A stretch of 64,000 nt of DNA from Acidovorax defluvii (GTDB taxonomy: Bacteria > Pseudomonadota > Gammaproteobacteria > Burkholderiales > Burkholderiaceae_C). Below are positions 8,282-17,441 of the stretch, one piece after another. Where the stretch lies: assembly GCA_003268905.1 (NCBI GenBank), contig QLTU01000018.1, positions 21,131 to 85,130 of the forward strand, given 5' to 3'. A program made the translations under genes and the position numbers. Numbering within the stretch: the first letter of the stretch is position 1; each line of letters begins with the position of its first letter. The notes beneath the pieces are model-generated. The model saw only the letters and a list, made by a program, of their open reading frames with translations. It ran no database searches and had not been told where the DNA came from.

Positions 8282-8327
8282 GCAGCCAAAAGATCATCGC
8301 CCTTGGTTGAAAGTTTAGGAGTAAATA

Positions 8328-9404
8328 ATGTTCTACCGCGAAAACGGCCAGTTCAAGACCAGCTACCGGGCGGACCAGCAGGTCTTCCCGATCGCACAGG
8401 ACCGCATCGCCATTGCCCTGCTGCTGGCGGTGGCCTTCCTGGTGGTGCCCATGCTGGCCACCGATTATTTTTACCGCGCCATCCTGATTCCGCTGGTCAT
8501 CATGTCGATGGCGGCCCTGGGCGTGAACATCCTTGTGGGCTACTGTGGCCAGATCTCGCTGGGTTCGGGCGCCTTCATGGCCGTGGGCGCTTACGGGGCC
8601 TTCAACTTCTTCGTGCGTTTCCCCGGCATGCCCTTGATTCCAGCGCTGATCCTGGGCGGACTGTGCGCCACGTTCTTCGGCATCCTGTTCGGCCTGCCCA
8701 GCCTGCGCGTCAAGGGCCTATACCTCGCGGTGGCCACGCTGGCCGCGCAGTTCTTCAGCGACTGGATGTTCCTGCGCATCAAGTGGTTCACCAACAATTC
8801 CGATTCGGGCTCGGTGTCGGTGAACAACCTGCAGGTCTTTGGCATACCCATCGACAGCGCCATGAGCAAGTACATCTTCTGCCTGGCGCTGCTGGTGGTG
8901 GTGGCCATGCTGGCAAAGAACCTGGTGCGCGGCGCCATCGGCCGTGAATGGATGGCCATTCGCGACATGGACGTGGCTGCTGCGGTGATCGGCATCCGCC
9001 CCATGTATGCCAAGCTCAGCGCGTTCGCGGTCAGCTCCTTCATTGTCGGCATGGCCGGTGCACTGTGGGCCTTCGTGCACCTGAGCTCGTGGGAGCCGGC
9101 AGCGTTTTCTGTCGAAATCTCGTTCCGCCTGCTGTTCATGGTGATCATCGGCGGCATGGGTTCCATCATGGGCGCGTTCTTTGGCGCTGCCTTCATCGTG
9201 GTACTGCCCATTTTCCTGAACCAGTTTCTCCCGGCACTGGCCTCAACGTTTGGATTTGACATTTCCACGGCGGCGGTGTCGCACGCCGAATTGATGATTT
9301 TTGGCGCCCTGATCGTCTGGTTCCTGATTGTCGAACCCCATGGACTGGCAAAGCTGTGGTCCATCGGCAAGCAGAAGATGCGCCTGTGGCCGTTCCCACA
9401 CTGA
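8328..9404 (+). CDS. livM: Liv-type ABC transporter permease (LivM)
   Basis: 358 residues; AGGAG lies nine bases before the ATG. After a ~25-residue hydrophilic start it is polytopic. It has the LivM signature NILVGYCGQISLGSGAFMAVGAY spread over the second membrane segment, and GREWMAIRDMDVAAAVIG as the cytoplasmic coupling loop. The later stretch FRLLFMVIIGGMGSIMGAFF is the conserved C-terminal membrane pair. It forms the channel with LivH and is energised by LivG/LivF. The hydrophilic N-terminal segment is typical of the subgroup found beside acyl-CoA synthetases. Confidence 0.92.
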   Translation: MFYRENGQFKTSYRADQQVFPIAQDRIAIALLLAVAFLVVPMLATDYFYRAILIPLVIMSMAALGVNILVGYCGQISLGSGAFMAVGAYGAFNFFVRFPGMPLIPALILGGLCATFFGILFGLPSLRVKGLYLAVATLAAQFFSDWMFLRIKWFTNNSDSGSVSVNNLQVFGIPIDSAMSKYIFCLALLVVVAMLAKNLVRGAIGREWMAIRDMDVAAAVIGIRPMYAKLSAFAVSSFIVGMAGALWAFVHLSSWEPAAFSVEISFRLLFMVIIGGMGSIMGAFFGAAFIVVLPIFLNQFLPALASTFGFDISTAAVSHAELMIFGALIVWFLIVEPHGLAKLWSIGKQKMRLWPFPH

Positions 9405-9526
9405 TACCCGCCACTGCAGGAAACCACTTACACGCAATTCCGGATACCGGCAGCCCTGATGGGCGCGTCCACTACCCATTTCGCATTTCCCCCGCGCTTC
9501 AATACTTTCATTCAAAGGAGACATCC

Positions 9527-10855
9527 ATGAAGCTTTCGAAACTTGTGATTGCCGCAGCCGCCGTGGCCGCCTGTGCATCGTCGCTGAGCACCAGCGCTTT
9601 CGCACAGGCCAAGGAGCAGTTCTTCCCGCTCCTGTCCTACCGCACCGGCCCCTACGCGCCCAACGGCACGCCCTGGGCCAACGGCAAGCAGGACTACATC
9701 AAGATGATCAACGCCCGCGATGGCGGCATCAACGGAGTGAAGATCGCCTTTGAAGAGTGCGAAACCGGCTATGCGACCGACCGTGGTGTGGAATGCTACG
9801 AGCGCCTCAAGAGCCGCCCGGGCGTCGCCATGTTCGATCCGCAATCGACCGGTATCACCTTCGCCCTGACCGAAAAAGCCCCTGCCGACAAGATCCCGCT
9901 GATGACGCTGGGCTATGGCCTGTCGGTTTCGCAGGACGGCATGGCATTCAAGTGGAACTTCCCGCTGATGGGCAGCTATTGGACGGGCGCCGACATTTTG
10001 CTGCAGCACATTGGCAAGGGCCTGGGCGGCATGGACAAGCTCAAGGGCAAGAAAGTCACCCTCGTGTACCACGACAGTCCGTTCGGCAAAGAGCCCATCC
10101 CGCTGATGCAGGAACGCGCCAAGATGCACGGCTTCGAGCTGCAGATGCTGCCTGTGACTGCCCCTGGCGTCGAACAGAAGGCCACCTGGCTGCAGGTGCG
10201 CCAGAGCCGCCCCGACTACGTGCTGCTCTGGGGCTGGGGTGTGATGAACTCCACCGCCCTGAAGGAAGCCCAGGCGACGGGTTACCCACGCGAGAAGATG
10301 TATGGCGTGTGGTGGGCCGGTGCTGAACCCGATGTGCGCGACGTGGGCGAAGGTGCCAAGGGTTACCACGCACTGGCGCTCAATGGCTCGGGACAGCAGC
10401 CCAAGGTGATCCAGGACATCCTCAAGAACGTGCACGACAAGGGTCAGGGCACGGGTCCCAAGGACGAAGTGGGCTCGGTGCTGTACACCCGTGGCGTGAT
10501 CATCCAGATGCTGAGCATCGAAGCCGTGCGCCGCGCGCAGGAACGCTTCGGCAAAGGCAAGGTCATGACCGGCGAACAAGTGCGCTGGGGCATGGAAAAC
10601 CTGGCCCTCGACCAGAAGAAGCTGGACGCCCTGGGCTTCAACAACGTCATGCGCCCCATCTCCACCAGCTGCGCCGACCACATGGGTTCGACCTGGGCCC
10701 GGGTGCAAACCTGGGACGGAAAGAAGTGGGACGTTGGTGCCGACTGGTACCAGGCGGACGAGCAGATCCTCAAGCCCATGGTCAAGGCTGGCTCTGAGAA
10801 GTATCTGGCCGACAAGAAGATGACGCGCCGCGATGCGGCGGACTGCCAGTCTTGA
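9527..10855 (+). CDS. ABC transporter substrate-binding protein (LivK-like)
   Basis: 442 residues from the ATG at 9527, with AGGAG nine bases upstream. A Sec signal peptide (MKLSKLVIAAAAVAACAS) cleaves near STSAFA-QA. The mature protein is a type I periplasmic-binding protein, longer than LivK of E. coli, beginning FFPLLSYRTGPYAPNGTPWA. The central part has GKKVTLVYHDSPFGKEPIP. It lies between livM and livF, the position of the cognate receptor, so it is the best candidate for the ligand-binding subunit of this transporter. The receptor at 3083 may offer an alternative specificity. Ligand unknown. Confidence 0.88.
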   Translation: MKLSKLVIAAAAVAACASSLSTSAFAQAKEQFFPLLSYRTGPYAPNGTPWANGKQDYIKMINARDGGINGVKIAFEECETGYATDRGVECYERLKSRPGVAMFDPQSTGITFALTEKAPADKIPLMTLGYGLSVSQDGMAFKWNFPLMGSYWTGADILLQHIGKGLGGMDKLKGKKVTLVYHDSPFGKEPIPLMQERAKMHGFELQMLPVTAPGVEQKATWLQVRQSRPDYVLLWGWGVMNSTALKEAQATGYPREKMYGVWWAGAEPDVRDVGEGAKGYHALALNGSGQQPKVIQDILKNVHDKGQGTGPKDEVGSVLYTRGVIIQMLSIEAVRRAQERFGKGKVMTGEQVRWGMENLALDQKKLDALGFNNVMRPISTSCADHMGSTWARVQTWDGKKWDVGADWYQADEQILKPMVKAGSEKYLADKKMTRRDAADCQS

Positions 10856-10862
10856 TTCGGTT

Positions 10863-10985
10863 CATCCCCCTGAGGCGCTTTCGCGCCTTCCCCCTTCTCT
10901 CGAATCGCTGCGCGATTCGGGAAGGGGGACGCCACCGGCGCGGCGGGGCGGCCCTTGCGCGGTGGCCCTGGCCTGAGCCGCGCCA
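10863..10985. repeat. GC-rich intergenic repeat family B, copy 2
   Basis: CCCCCTGAGGCGCTTTCGCG begins a block with nested palindromes: GGCG-CTTT-CGCC, and CCCCCTTC... with GGGAAGGGGG. It ends GGGGCGGCCCTTGCGCGGTG. The layout closely matches copy 4 at 50855. It occupies most of the 231-bp gap between the receptor and livF. Confidence 0.6.
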
Positions 10986-11086
10986 GATCAACGGCTGACT
11001 ACGAAGCGGTTGCCCTCGGGCAGCCGCCAATTGAAAGGGCTGGCATTGCCGCCAACCCTTTCGATTGGCAAAGCGAAGGCAACACA

Positions 11087-11896
11087 ATGGACTCCAAAAA
11101 CATCGTTCTGAACGTCAACGGCATCGAGGTCATATACAACCACGTGATCCTCGTGCTCAAGGGTGTCTCGCTGCAGGTGCCCGAGGGCAGCATCGTCGCC
11201 ATCCTGGGCGGCAATGGCGCCGGCAAGACCACCACGTTGCGCGCCGTCTCCAACCTGCTCAAGGGTGAACGGGGCGAGGTCACCAAGGGCAATATCGATC
11301 TGCGCGGCGAGCGCATCGAGAACCTCTCCCCCGCCGATCTGGTCAAGCGCGGCGTGGTGCAGGTGATGGAAGGGCGTCATTGCTTTGCCCACCTCACCAT
11401 CGAGGAAAACCTGCTCACCGGCTCCTACACGCGGTCGAGCAAGGCCGAGATCGCTGCCAACCTGGAAAAGGTCTACAACTATTTTCCGCGCCTCAAGACG
11501 CGCCGCACCTCGCAGGCGGCCTACACCTCAGGGGGCGAGCAGCAGATGTGTGCCATTGGCCGCGCCCTGATGACCAACCCCAGCATGGTGCTGCTCGACG
11601 AGCCGTCCATGGGCCTGGCGCCCCAGATCGTGGAAGAGGTGTTCAACATCGTCAAGGACCTGAACACCAAGGAGAAAGTGACCTTTCTTCTGGCCGAGCA
11701 GAACACCAACATGGCACTGAAGTACTCCGACTACGGCTACATCATGGAATCGGGCCGCATTGTGATGGACGGTCCATCCTCCGACCTCGCCAGCAACGAA
11801 GACGTGAAGGAGTTCTACCTGGGCGTGGGCGGTGGTGAGCGCAAGAGCTTCAAGGACGTCAAGAGCTACAAGCGCCGCAAGCGCTGGTTGGCTTAA
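11087..11896 (+). CDS. livF: Liv-type ABC transporter ATP-binding protein (LivF)
   Basis: 269 residues from the ATG at 11087 (MDSKNIVLNVNGIEVIYNHV). Upstream in-frame sequence runs into repeat DNA, so I reject the longer frame. Walker A is GGNGAGKTT at 41-49, the signature is SGGEQQMC near 148, Walker B is VLLDEPS near 166, and FLLAEQNTNMAL holds the H-loop region with Q replacing the usual switch histidine, as in LivF proteins. The extra C-terminal tail (FKDVKSYKRRKRWLA) is highly basic. It partners LivG. The ATPase follows repeat copy B2, so its expression may be partly uncoupled from the upstream genes. Confidence 0.92.
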   Translation: MDSKNIVLNVNGIEVIYNHVILVLKGVSLQVPEGSIVAILGGNGAGKTTTLRAVSNLLKGERGEVTKGNIDLRGERIENLSPADLVKRGVVQVMEGRHCFAHLTIEENLLTGSYTRSSKAEIAANLEKVYNYFPRLKTRRTSQAAYTSGGEQQMCAIGRALMTNPSMVLLDEPSMGLAPQIVEEVFNIVKDLNTKEKVTFLLAEQNTNMALKYSDYGYIMESGRIVMDGPSSDLASNEDVKEFYLGVGGGERKSFKDVKSYKRRKRWLA

Positions 11897-11904
11897 GGAG
11901 CCCT

Positions 11905-12000
11905 CTGTGGCACTGCGCGCCTTCCCCCTCAGGGGGACGCACCCGGTGGCCTGGCAAAGCCAGTTCCACGGGTGCGCTGGCGATCGCCGCGCCGGGATTC
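11905..12000. repeat. GC-rich intergenic repeat family B, copy 3
   Basis: GCGCGCCTTCCCCCTCAGGG, then GGACGCACCCGGTGGCCTGG. It shares the CGCGCCTTCCCCCTC-GGGGGACG block with copies 2 and 4 but diverges after about 50 bases. It is intergenic, between livF and a family A repeat copy. Confidence 0.5.
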
Positions 12001-12045
12001 AAGGCAGCGCCCTTTGTTGATCTCAGTTCAAAACGTTTTCGCTCT

Positions 12046-12096
12046 TAATTTGATAGCTGCTTGCGCTTTATAGATAAGCGCTAGAGGCATTTTTGA
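12046..12096. repeat. Hairpin repeat family A, copy 2
   Basis: TTTGATAGCTGCTTGCGCTT, then TATAGATAAGCGCTAGAGGC and ATTTTTG. The stem AGCGC/GCGCT is flanked by A/T runs. It lies 28 bp before the PaaK-like ATG, inside the presumed leader, and could partly terminate transcripts arriving from livF. Confidence 0.8.
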
Positions 12097-12123
12097 CTCA
12101 AACCTACCCAAAGGAACCCAGGC

Positions 12124-13371
12124 ATGAGCACGTTCTATGACGCCTTGGAAACGCGCAGCCCAGCAGAGCGTGAAGCGGCGCTGATGGCGGCGCTGCCGCA
12201 GCAAATCGCCCATGCCCAGAAGGCATCGCCCGCATTTGCCAGCATTCTGGCGGGGGTGGATGCCGGGTCCGTCACCAGCCGCGAGGCGCTGGCTGCGCTG
12301 CCGGTCACACGCAAGCACGAGCTGCTGGAGCGCCAGCAGGCTGGCCGCGCCACCAACGTGTTTGGCGGCTTCAGCGCGCTGGGCTTTGGGCCGGGCATGA
12401 CGCGCGTGTTTGCCAGCCCTGGAACCATCTACGAGCCCGAGGGCACGCGGCCCGATTACTGGCGCATGGCGCGGGCCATCCACGCTGCAGGCTTTCGGCC
12501 CGGCGAGTTGATACACAACAGCTTCAGCTACCACTTCGTGCCCGCAGGCTCCATGATGGAAACCGGCGCGCATGCGCTGGGCTGCACGGTCTTCCCCGGC
12601 GGCACGGGCCAGACCGAGCAGCAGGTGCTGGCCATGGCCGAACTGCAGCCTGCGGGCTACATCGGCACGCCCAGCTTCCTCAAAATCATTATCGAGAAAG
12701 CTGCTGAGCTGGGCGTGCCCCTGCCGAGCGTGAAAAAGGCCCTGGTCTCTGGCGAGGCGTTTCCACCCAGCCTGCGCGACTGGTTCGCCGACCGCGGCAT
12801 CGCCGGCTACCAGTGCTACGCCACGGCCGATCTGGGGCTGATTGCCTATGAGACCACGGCACGCGAAGGCCTGGTGCTGGACGAAGGGGTGATCGTCGAG
12901 ATCGTGCGCCCCGGTACGGGAGATCCGGTGCCGGAGGGCGAGGTGGGGGAAGTCGTGGTGACCACCCTGAACCCCGACTACCCGCTGATCCGTTTTGGCA
13001 CCGGCGACCTGTCTGCCGTAATGCCCGGCATGTGCCCCACCGGCCGCACCAACACGCGCATCAAGGGCTGGATGGGGCGTGCCGACCAGACCACCAAGGT
13101 GCGGGGCATGTTCGTGCACCCGGGCCAGGTTGCCGACATTGCCCGGCGGTTTCCACAGGTGCTGCGGGCCAGGCTGGTGGTCAGCGGCGAAATGGCCAAC
13201 GACGAGATGGTGCTGCAGGTCGAGACGCACGAAACCGCCGAGGGCCTGGCGCAACAGCTGGCCGAGGTCACCCGCGAAGTGACCAAGCTGCGCAGCGAAG
13301 TGCAAATGGTGGCCCCAGGCTCCCTGCCCAACGACGGCCGCGTCATTGAAGACGCACGCAGCTATCGCTGA
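12124..13371 (+). CDS. Phenylacetate-CoA ligase-like adenylate-forming enzyme
   Basis: 415 residues, typical of the PaaK branch of the ANL superfamily and shorter than canonical acyl-CoA synthetases. The N-terminal helical part contains LPQQIAHAQKASPAFASILA. The core has SYHFVPAGSMMETGAHALGC and FPGGTGQTEQQV in place of the classic glycine-rich P-loop, then the adenine-site region YQCYATADLGLIAYE, RFGTGDLSA with the ribose-binding Asp, and IKGWMGRADQTTKVRGMFV at the C-terminal hinge. It would make an aryl- or arylacetyl-CoA from acid, ATP and CoA. Together with the synthetase at 4432 it suggests that the transporter handles more than one acid, or that the two enzymes act on related substrates. 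The substrate is not readable here. Confidence 0.82.
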   Translation: MSTFYDALETRSPAEREAALMAALPQQIAHAQKASPAFASILAGVDAGSVTSREALAALPVTRKHELLERQQAGRATNVFGGFSALGFGPGMTRVFASPGTIYEPEGTRPDYWRMARAIHAAGFRPGELIHNSFSYHFVPAGSMMETGAHALGCTVFPGGTGQTEQQVLAMAELQPAGYIGTPSFLKIIIEKAAELGVPLPSVKKALVSGEAFPPSLRDWFADRGIAGYQCYATADLGLIAYETTAREGLVLDEGVIVEIVRPGTGDPVPEGEVGEVVVTTLNPDYPLIRFGTGDLSAVMPGMCPTGRTNTRIKGWMGRADQTTKVRGMFVHPGQVADIARRFPQVLRARLVVSGEMANDEMVLQVETHETAEGLAQQLAEVTREVTKLRSEVQMVAPGSLPNDGRVIEDARSYR

Positions 13372-13476
13372 AATGCCACACCGGGGCTGGCGCGGTTTGC
13401 TCCAGTGCAAAAACCCGGTGGTGGATCGCGCGCAGGGAGTGCAAAGTTTGCCTAGCGTTTACCCTGATTTTGCTAT

Positions 13477-13530
13477 TTTATTGATAGCATAATGCGCTTA
13501 CCACATAAGCGCTAGGTGGTGATATTAATA
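13477..13530. repeat. Hairpin repeat family A, copy 3
   Basis: TATTTTATTGATAGCATAAT, GCGCTTACCACATAAGCGCT and AGGTGGTGATATTA. A partial echo (AAGCGCTAAGTG) follows at ~13543. It fills the 250-bp gap between the PaaK-like ligase and the first Bug receptor, where I see nothing else coding. Confidence 0.75.
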
Positions 13531-13621
13531 AAATTCATCCCTGACAAGCGCTAAGTGATTTCCTCAATACACCCCTTGGGAGGGCTCGCTATCATGGCGC
13601 GTCCAAGTACAGGAGCCTTTC

Positions 13622-14608
13622 ATGAAAAAAATGCCGAAACTCGCACTGATTGCCATCGCTGCGGCCGCCTCGCTGGGTGCCCACGCCCAGGATTACCCCG
13701 CCAAGGACAAGACCGTCACTCTGGTGGTGCCCTTCACTGCAGGCGGCCCTACGGACCGCGTAGCGCGTGACCTGGCCGAAGCCTTGCGCAAGCCGCTGGG
13801 CGTTACCGTGGTCGTGGACAACACGGCAGGTGCAGGCAGCTCGATCGGTGCAGCCCGCGTGGCCCGCGCCACCCCCGATGGCTACACCCTGCTGCTCAAC
13901 CACATCGGCATGTCCACCATGCCTGCGCTGTATCGCAAGCTGTCGTTCAGCGTGCCCAACGATTTCGAATACCTGGGCATGGTCAACGATGTACCCATGA
14001 CCCTGATCGCACGGCCCAACATCCCTGCGAACAACATGAAGGAGCTCACCGGCTGGATCGCCCAGAACAAGGGCAAGATCAATCTGGGCAATGCAGGCCT
14101 GGGCGCTGCGTCCCACCTGTGCGGCCTGATGTTCCAGAACGCAATGCAGGTCGAAATGACCACGGTGCCCTACAAGGGCACGGCGCCCGCCATCACCGAC
14201 CTGATTGGCGGCCAGATCGACCTGCTGTGCGATCAGACCACCAACACCACTTCGCAGATTGAAGGCAAGAAGGTCAAGGCCTTTGCCGTGACCACCTCCA
14301 AGCGACTCACCACCCCCGCACTCAAGGACCTGCCCACGCTGGCCGAATCGGGGCTGAAGAACTTTGAAGTGACCATCTGGCACGGCCTGTATGCACCCAA
14401 GGGCACGCCAGCGGCCATCGTGACCAAGATCAACGATGCCCTCAAGCTTGCCTTGAAAGACCCCGAATTCATCAAGAAGCAGGAGGGTCTGGGCGCCGTG
14501 GTGGTAACGGACAAGCGCATCGAGCCCGCAGAGCACAAGAAGTTTGTTCAGGCTGAAATCGACAAGTGGGGCGCCGTCATCAAGGGCGCTGGCACCTACG
14601 CCGACTGA
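13622..14608 (+). CDS. Bug family tripartite tricarboxylate receptor (TctC-like)
   Basis: 328 residues; AGGAG lies eight bases before the ATG. The Sec leader MKKMPKLALIAIAAAASLGA ends at HAQ. The mature start has the Bug hallmark VTLVVPFTAGGPTDRVARDL, with VDNTAGAGSSIGAARVARAT next. These two loops bind ligand carboxylates. Bug receptors are periplasmic and usually feed TctA/TctB permeases, or act as sensors when orphaned. No tctA/B is adjacent; the nearest pair is at 43357-45375. A terminator at 14638 separates it from the next Bug gene. Confidence 0.9.
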   Translation: MKKMPKLALIAIAAAASLGAHAQDYPAKDKTVTLVVPFTAGGPTDRVARDLAEALRKPLGVTVVVDNTAGAGSSIGAARVARATPDGYTLLLNHIGMSTMPALYRKLSFSVPNDFEYLGMVNDVPMTLIARPNIPANNMKELTGWIAQNKGKINLGNAGLGAASHLCGLMFQNAMQVEMTTVPYKGTAPAITDLIGGQIDLLCDQTTNTTSQIEGKKVKAFAVTTSKRLTTPALKDLPTLAESGLKNFEVTIWHGLYAPKGTPAAIVTKINDALKLALKDPEFIKKQEGLGAVVVTDKRIEPAEHKKFVQAEIDKWGAVIKGAGTYAD

Positions 14609-14637
14609 GCCCCAGCGGTTTTCCACCGCGCCGCTGT

Positions 14638-14672
14638 CAGCCGCCTGCCCTCTGGGGCCAGGCGGCTTTTTT
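14638..14672 (+). terminator. Rho-independent terminator after first Bug gene
   Basis: The stem GCCGCCTG (14640-14647) pairs with CAGGCGGC (14659-14666) and is followed directly by six T. It stands 31 bp after the stop at 14608 and closes that transcript. Confidence 0.85.
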
Positions 14673-14798
14673 CATGGGGAATGCCCGCAACACCACCGCC
14701 TGGGGCTGCGTGAGCACAGCAGTGTGCTTGGGGTTATCCACCTGCACCGCCCGGCACAGGGCGCGTAGAACCAAGGGGTCTTCACAGAAAGGAACACC

Positions 14799-15824
14799 AT
14801 GACCCCACGCATCAACACCTTCCGTCGCCGCAGCCTTGCCACCGTGGCGGCTGTCACGTTCGGCTGCACATTCGCGGTGCTGCCATCCGCGCATGCCCAG
14901 GGCGTTTGGCCCACCAAGCCGGTGCGCATCGTCGTGCCCTTTGCGCCCGGTGGCACTACCGACATCCTGGCGCGTGCGCTGGTGCCGGACCTTAGCCGTG
15001 CGTTTGGCCAGCAGTTCATCGTGGACAACCGGGCGGGCGCCGGAGGCAACGTGGGCGCAGAGATCGTGGCCCGGGCGCCCGGCGATGGCTACACCCTGCT
15101 GATGGGGACCGTGGGAACGCACGGAATCAACCGGGCCCTTTACGCCAAGCTGCCCTACGACCCCATCAAGGACTTTGCCCCGGTGACGCTGGTGGCTGCG
15201 GTGCCCAATGTAATGGTGATGAATGCCGACAAGGCCATGGCGTTGGGCGTGAAAAACGTGCAGGACTTCATCCGCGTGGCCAAAGCCAGCCCGGGAAAGA
15301 TGAACATGGCGTCCAGCGGCAACGGCACGTCCATCCATCTGGCGGGAGAACTGTTCAAGAGCATGACAGGTACCTACATGCTGCACCTGCCGTACCGAGG
15401 TTCAGGGCCGGCGCTGATGGACATGGTGGCGGGCAATGCCGATGTAATGTTTGACAACCTGCCATCGTCCATGGCGCAGATCAAGGCAGGCAAGCTGACC
15501 GCGCTGGCGGTGACCAGTGGCGAGCGCTCTGCCGCGCTGCCCGACGTGCCCACGGTGGAGCAGGCTGGGGGCCCCGCGCTCAAGGGCTATGAGGCGAGTT
15601 CATGGTTTGGCCTGCTGGCGCCTGCAGGAACGCCACCCGACATCGTCAACCGCATTCAGCAGGAAGTGGCCAAGGCCCTGGCATCACCGGCCATGAAAGA
15701 GCGGCTGCTGGCGCAGGGGGCCATCCCCGGAGGCAACACCCCCGCCGAGTTCACCCGGCATATCGACAATGAGCACCGCAAATGGGCGGGCGTGGTGAAA
15801 GCCTCGGGCGCAAAGGTCGATTGA
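14799..15824 (+). CDS. Bug family tripartite tricarboxylate receptor (TctC-like)
   Basis: 341 residues; the sequence AGAAAGGAACACC provides a Shine-Dalgarno site before the ATG. The leader [18 protein letters not shown] has a positively charged start and ends at SAHAQ. The mature start [20 protein letters not shown] and [20 protein letters not shown] are the two Bug ligand loops. It is a second Bug receptor directly after the first but beyond a strong terminator, and the two differ along their length, so this is a paralogous pair with separate transcripts and not a recent duplication. Ligand unknown. Confidence 0.9.
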   Translation: MTPRINTFRRRSLATVAAVTFGCTFAVLPSAHAQGVWPTKPVRIVVPFAPGGTTDILARALVPDLSRAFGQQFIVDNRAGAGGNVGAEIVARAPGDGYTLLMGTVGTHGINRALYAKLPYDPIKDFAPVTLVAAVPNVMVMNADKAMALGVKNVQDFIRVAKASPGKMNMASSGNGTSIHLAGELFKSMTGTYMLHLPYRGSGPALMDMVAGNADVMFDNLPSSMAQIKAGKLTALAVTSGERSAALPDVPTVEQAGGPALKGYEASSWFGLLAPAGTPPDIVNRIQQEVAKALASPAMKERLLAQGAIPGGNTPAEFTRHIDNEHRKWAGVVKASGAKVD

Positions 15825-15849
15825 GGACTGCGCAAAACCAGGGGTCGCT

Positions 15850-16164
15850 TCAGGCGCCCCACACCACGTCGTGCTCTTGCGCCACAGAACGGCGCAGCAT
15901 TTCAAGAAACGGCGCCGCGCGCTGGTGCAGGCGCACGGTGTCCGGGCGCTCGACGGCCTCATCGTCCGTCGGCTCCTGCGCATCGGTTAGCGCCTCGTCG
16001 GCCGCAACAGCGGCTTGCAGCGCAGCCATGGCCGCCGGAATCTGTGCGGCCGTGATGATGCCGGTGGGACCGGGCGTCTTGCCGATAATCTGAAGGATCT
16101 GGCGCCCGTGGGGTTCGAGCATGATCAGATCGGGAGCGGAGCGGGACTTGAATTTGTAGAGCAT
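15850..16164 (-). CDS. DUF1840 domain-containing protein
   Basis: 104 residues, a full-length match to the short DUF1840 family of beta-proteobacteria. It opens MLYKFKSRSAPDLIML and EPHGRQILQIIGK, has a helical Ala-rich middle and ends LRRSVAQEHDVVWGA. No signal peptide or membrane segment is visible. Function unknown. Its first 40 bases overlap the 3' end of the cyclopropane-fatty-acid synthase gene in another frame, so the two are probably co-transcribed. Confidence 0.85.
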   Translation of the reverse strand: MLYKFKSRSAPDLIMLEPHGRQILQIIGKTPGPTGIITAAQIPAAMAALQAAVAADEALTDAQEPTDDEAVERPDTVRLHQRAAPFLEMLRRSVAQEHDVVWGA

Positions 16165-17441
16165 GACGTGGGTGCCTCGGTGTAGATGTGGTCGCGCGTG
16201 AACGGATAAACCGATTGTGCCCCCGTCAACGTGCCAGAGCCCATGTTGCCATCGGGGTGCACTGCCAGCATCTGGTGCAGTGCCATCCAGCCGCGCTCAA
16301 ACCCCAGGGCACTGCCCGCCAGATACAGCCGGTAGGCGCGCAATGCCTTGTCTGCCCGCTCCGGCCCCGTCTGCGCCAGCAGCACCTGGCGTGCAGGTTC
16401 CAGCGCGGCTTCCAGCGCGTCCGACCAGGCCCACAGCGTGCGGGCGTAATGGGGGCGCAGATTTTCGGTGTCCACCATCTCCAGCCCGGCCTGCGCCATG
16501 TCGTGCAACACGGCACTGGCGTGCAGTAACTCGCCGCCCGGAAAGATGTATTGCTCGATGAAATCGCCCATGCCGGCGCCCAGTTGCGCGTTGTCCACAC
16601 CACCGGCGGTGATGCCGTGGTTGAGCAGCAGCCCGCCGGGGTGCAAGAGGTTTCGCACGGTGGCGAAGTAGGCGCTCATCTTCGCCCGCCCCACATGCTC
16701 GAACATGCCCACGGATGCCACCTTGTCGAAAGGCTTTTCGGCCTGGAGTTCACGGTAGTCGCACAGGTGCGCGCGCACCCGCCCCGCGAGCCCGCGTGCC
16801 GCTATGAGTTGCTGCACATGCGCATGCTGGTTGCGCGATACCGTGATGCCCGTCGCATCCACACCATAGTGCTCCGCAGCCCACAGCAGCAGGGCACCCC
16901 AGCCGGCGCCTATGTCCAGAAAACGCTCACCCGGCTGAAGACGCAGCTTGCGGCAGACCAGATCCAGCTTGGCCTCCTGCGCGCGCGCCAGCGTCATGGT
17001 GGGGTCGCGAAAATAGGCACACGAATACACCCTGAGCGGGTCCAGCCAAAGCGCATAAAAATCATCCGACAGGTCGTAGTGAAACTGCACCTGGCGCGCA
17101 TCCTGCGGCACGGAGTGCACCGCCATCGATCGCGCACGCGCCAGCACCTGGCGCCACCAGTGATGGCGCGAGTCCTGCACCGGGTTGCGCGCCAGCAGCC
17201 CGGCGGCAGCGGCCATCAGTGCGCGCATGCTGCCTTCCAGCGCCACCTTGCCCTCGACAATCGCCGCACCGACCTTGCCAATTTCCCCCGAGGCCAGGGC
17301 CACCAGCGCCATGCGGTACCGAAACCGCAAAGTTACGGCCGCGTCACGCGCACCCAGCTGCTGCCCCGCAGGCAGCTGAACCGCCATGCGGACCGGCAGC
17401 GTCTGAAGACGCCCTTCCAGTATGTGCAGCAAGTGCTTCAT
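16125..17441 (-). CDS. cfa: Cyclopropane-fatty-acyl-phospholipid synthase family protein
   Basis: 438 residues. The N-terminal ~110 residues form the lipid-binding region of Cfa. The methyltransferase core has HYDLSDDFYALWLD at 121-134, YSCAYF at ~139-144, the SAM-binding loop FLDIGAGWG at 174-182 and SVGMFEHVGRAKMSAYF, which carries the Glu that in Cfa binds the bicarbonate ion. The reaction family transfers a methylene from S-adenosylmethionine to cis-unsaturated acyl chains of membrane phospholipids. The C-terminal ~13 residues past TRDHIYTEA are low-complexity and overlap the DUF1840 start. Related mycolic-type methyltransferases cannot be excluded. Confidence 0.87.
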   Translation of the reverse strand: MKHLLHILEGRLQTLPVRMAVQLPAGQQLGARDAAVTLRFRYRMALVALASGEIGKVGAAIVEGKVALEGSMRALMAAAAGLLARNPVQDSRHHWWRQVLARARSMAVHSVPQDARQVQFHYDLSDDFYALWLDPLRVYSCAYFRDPTMTLARAQEAKLDLVCRKLRLQPGERFLDIGAGWGALLLWAAEHYGVDATGITVSRNQHAHVQQLIAARGLAGRVRAHLCDYRELQAEKPFDKVASVGMFEHVGRAKMSAYFATVRNLLHPGGLLLNHGITAGGVDNAQLGAGMGDFIEQYIFPGGELLHASAVLHDMAQAGLEMVDTENLRPHYARTLWAWSDALEAALEPARQVLLAQTGPERADKALRAYRLYLAGSALGFERGWMALHQMLAVHPDGNMGSGTLTGAQSVYPFTRDHIYTEAPTSCSTNSSPAPLPI

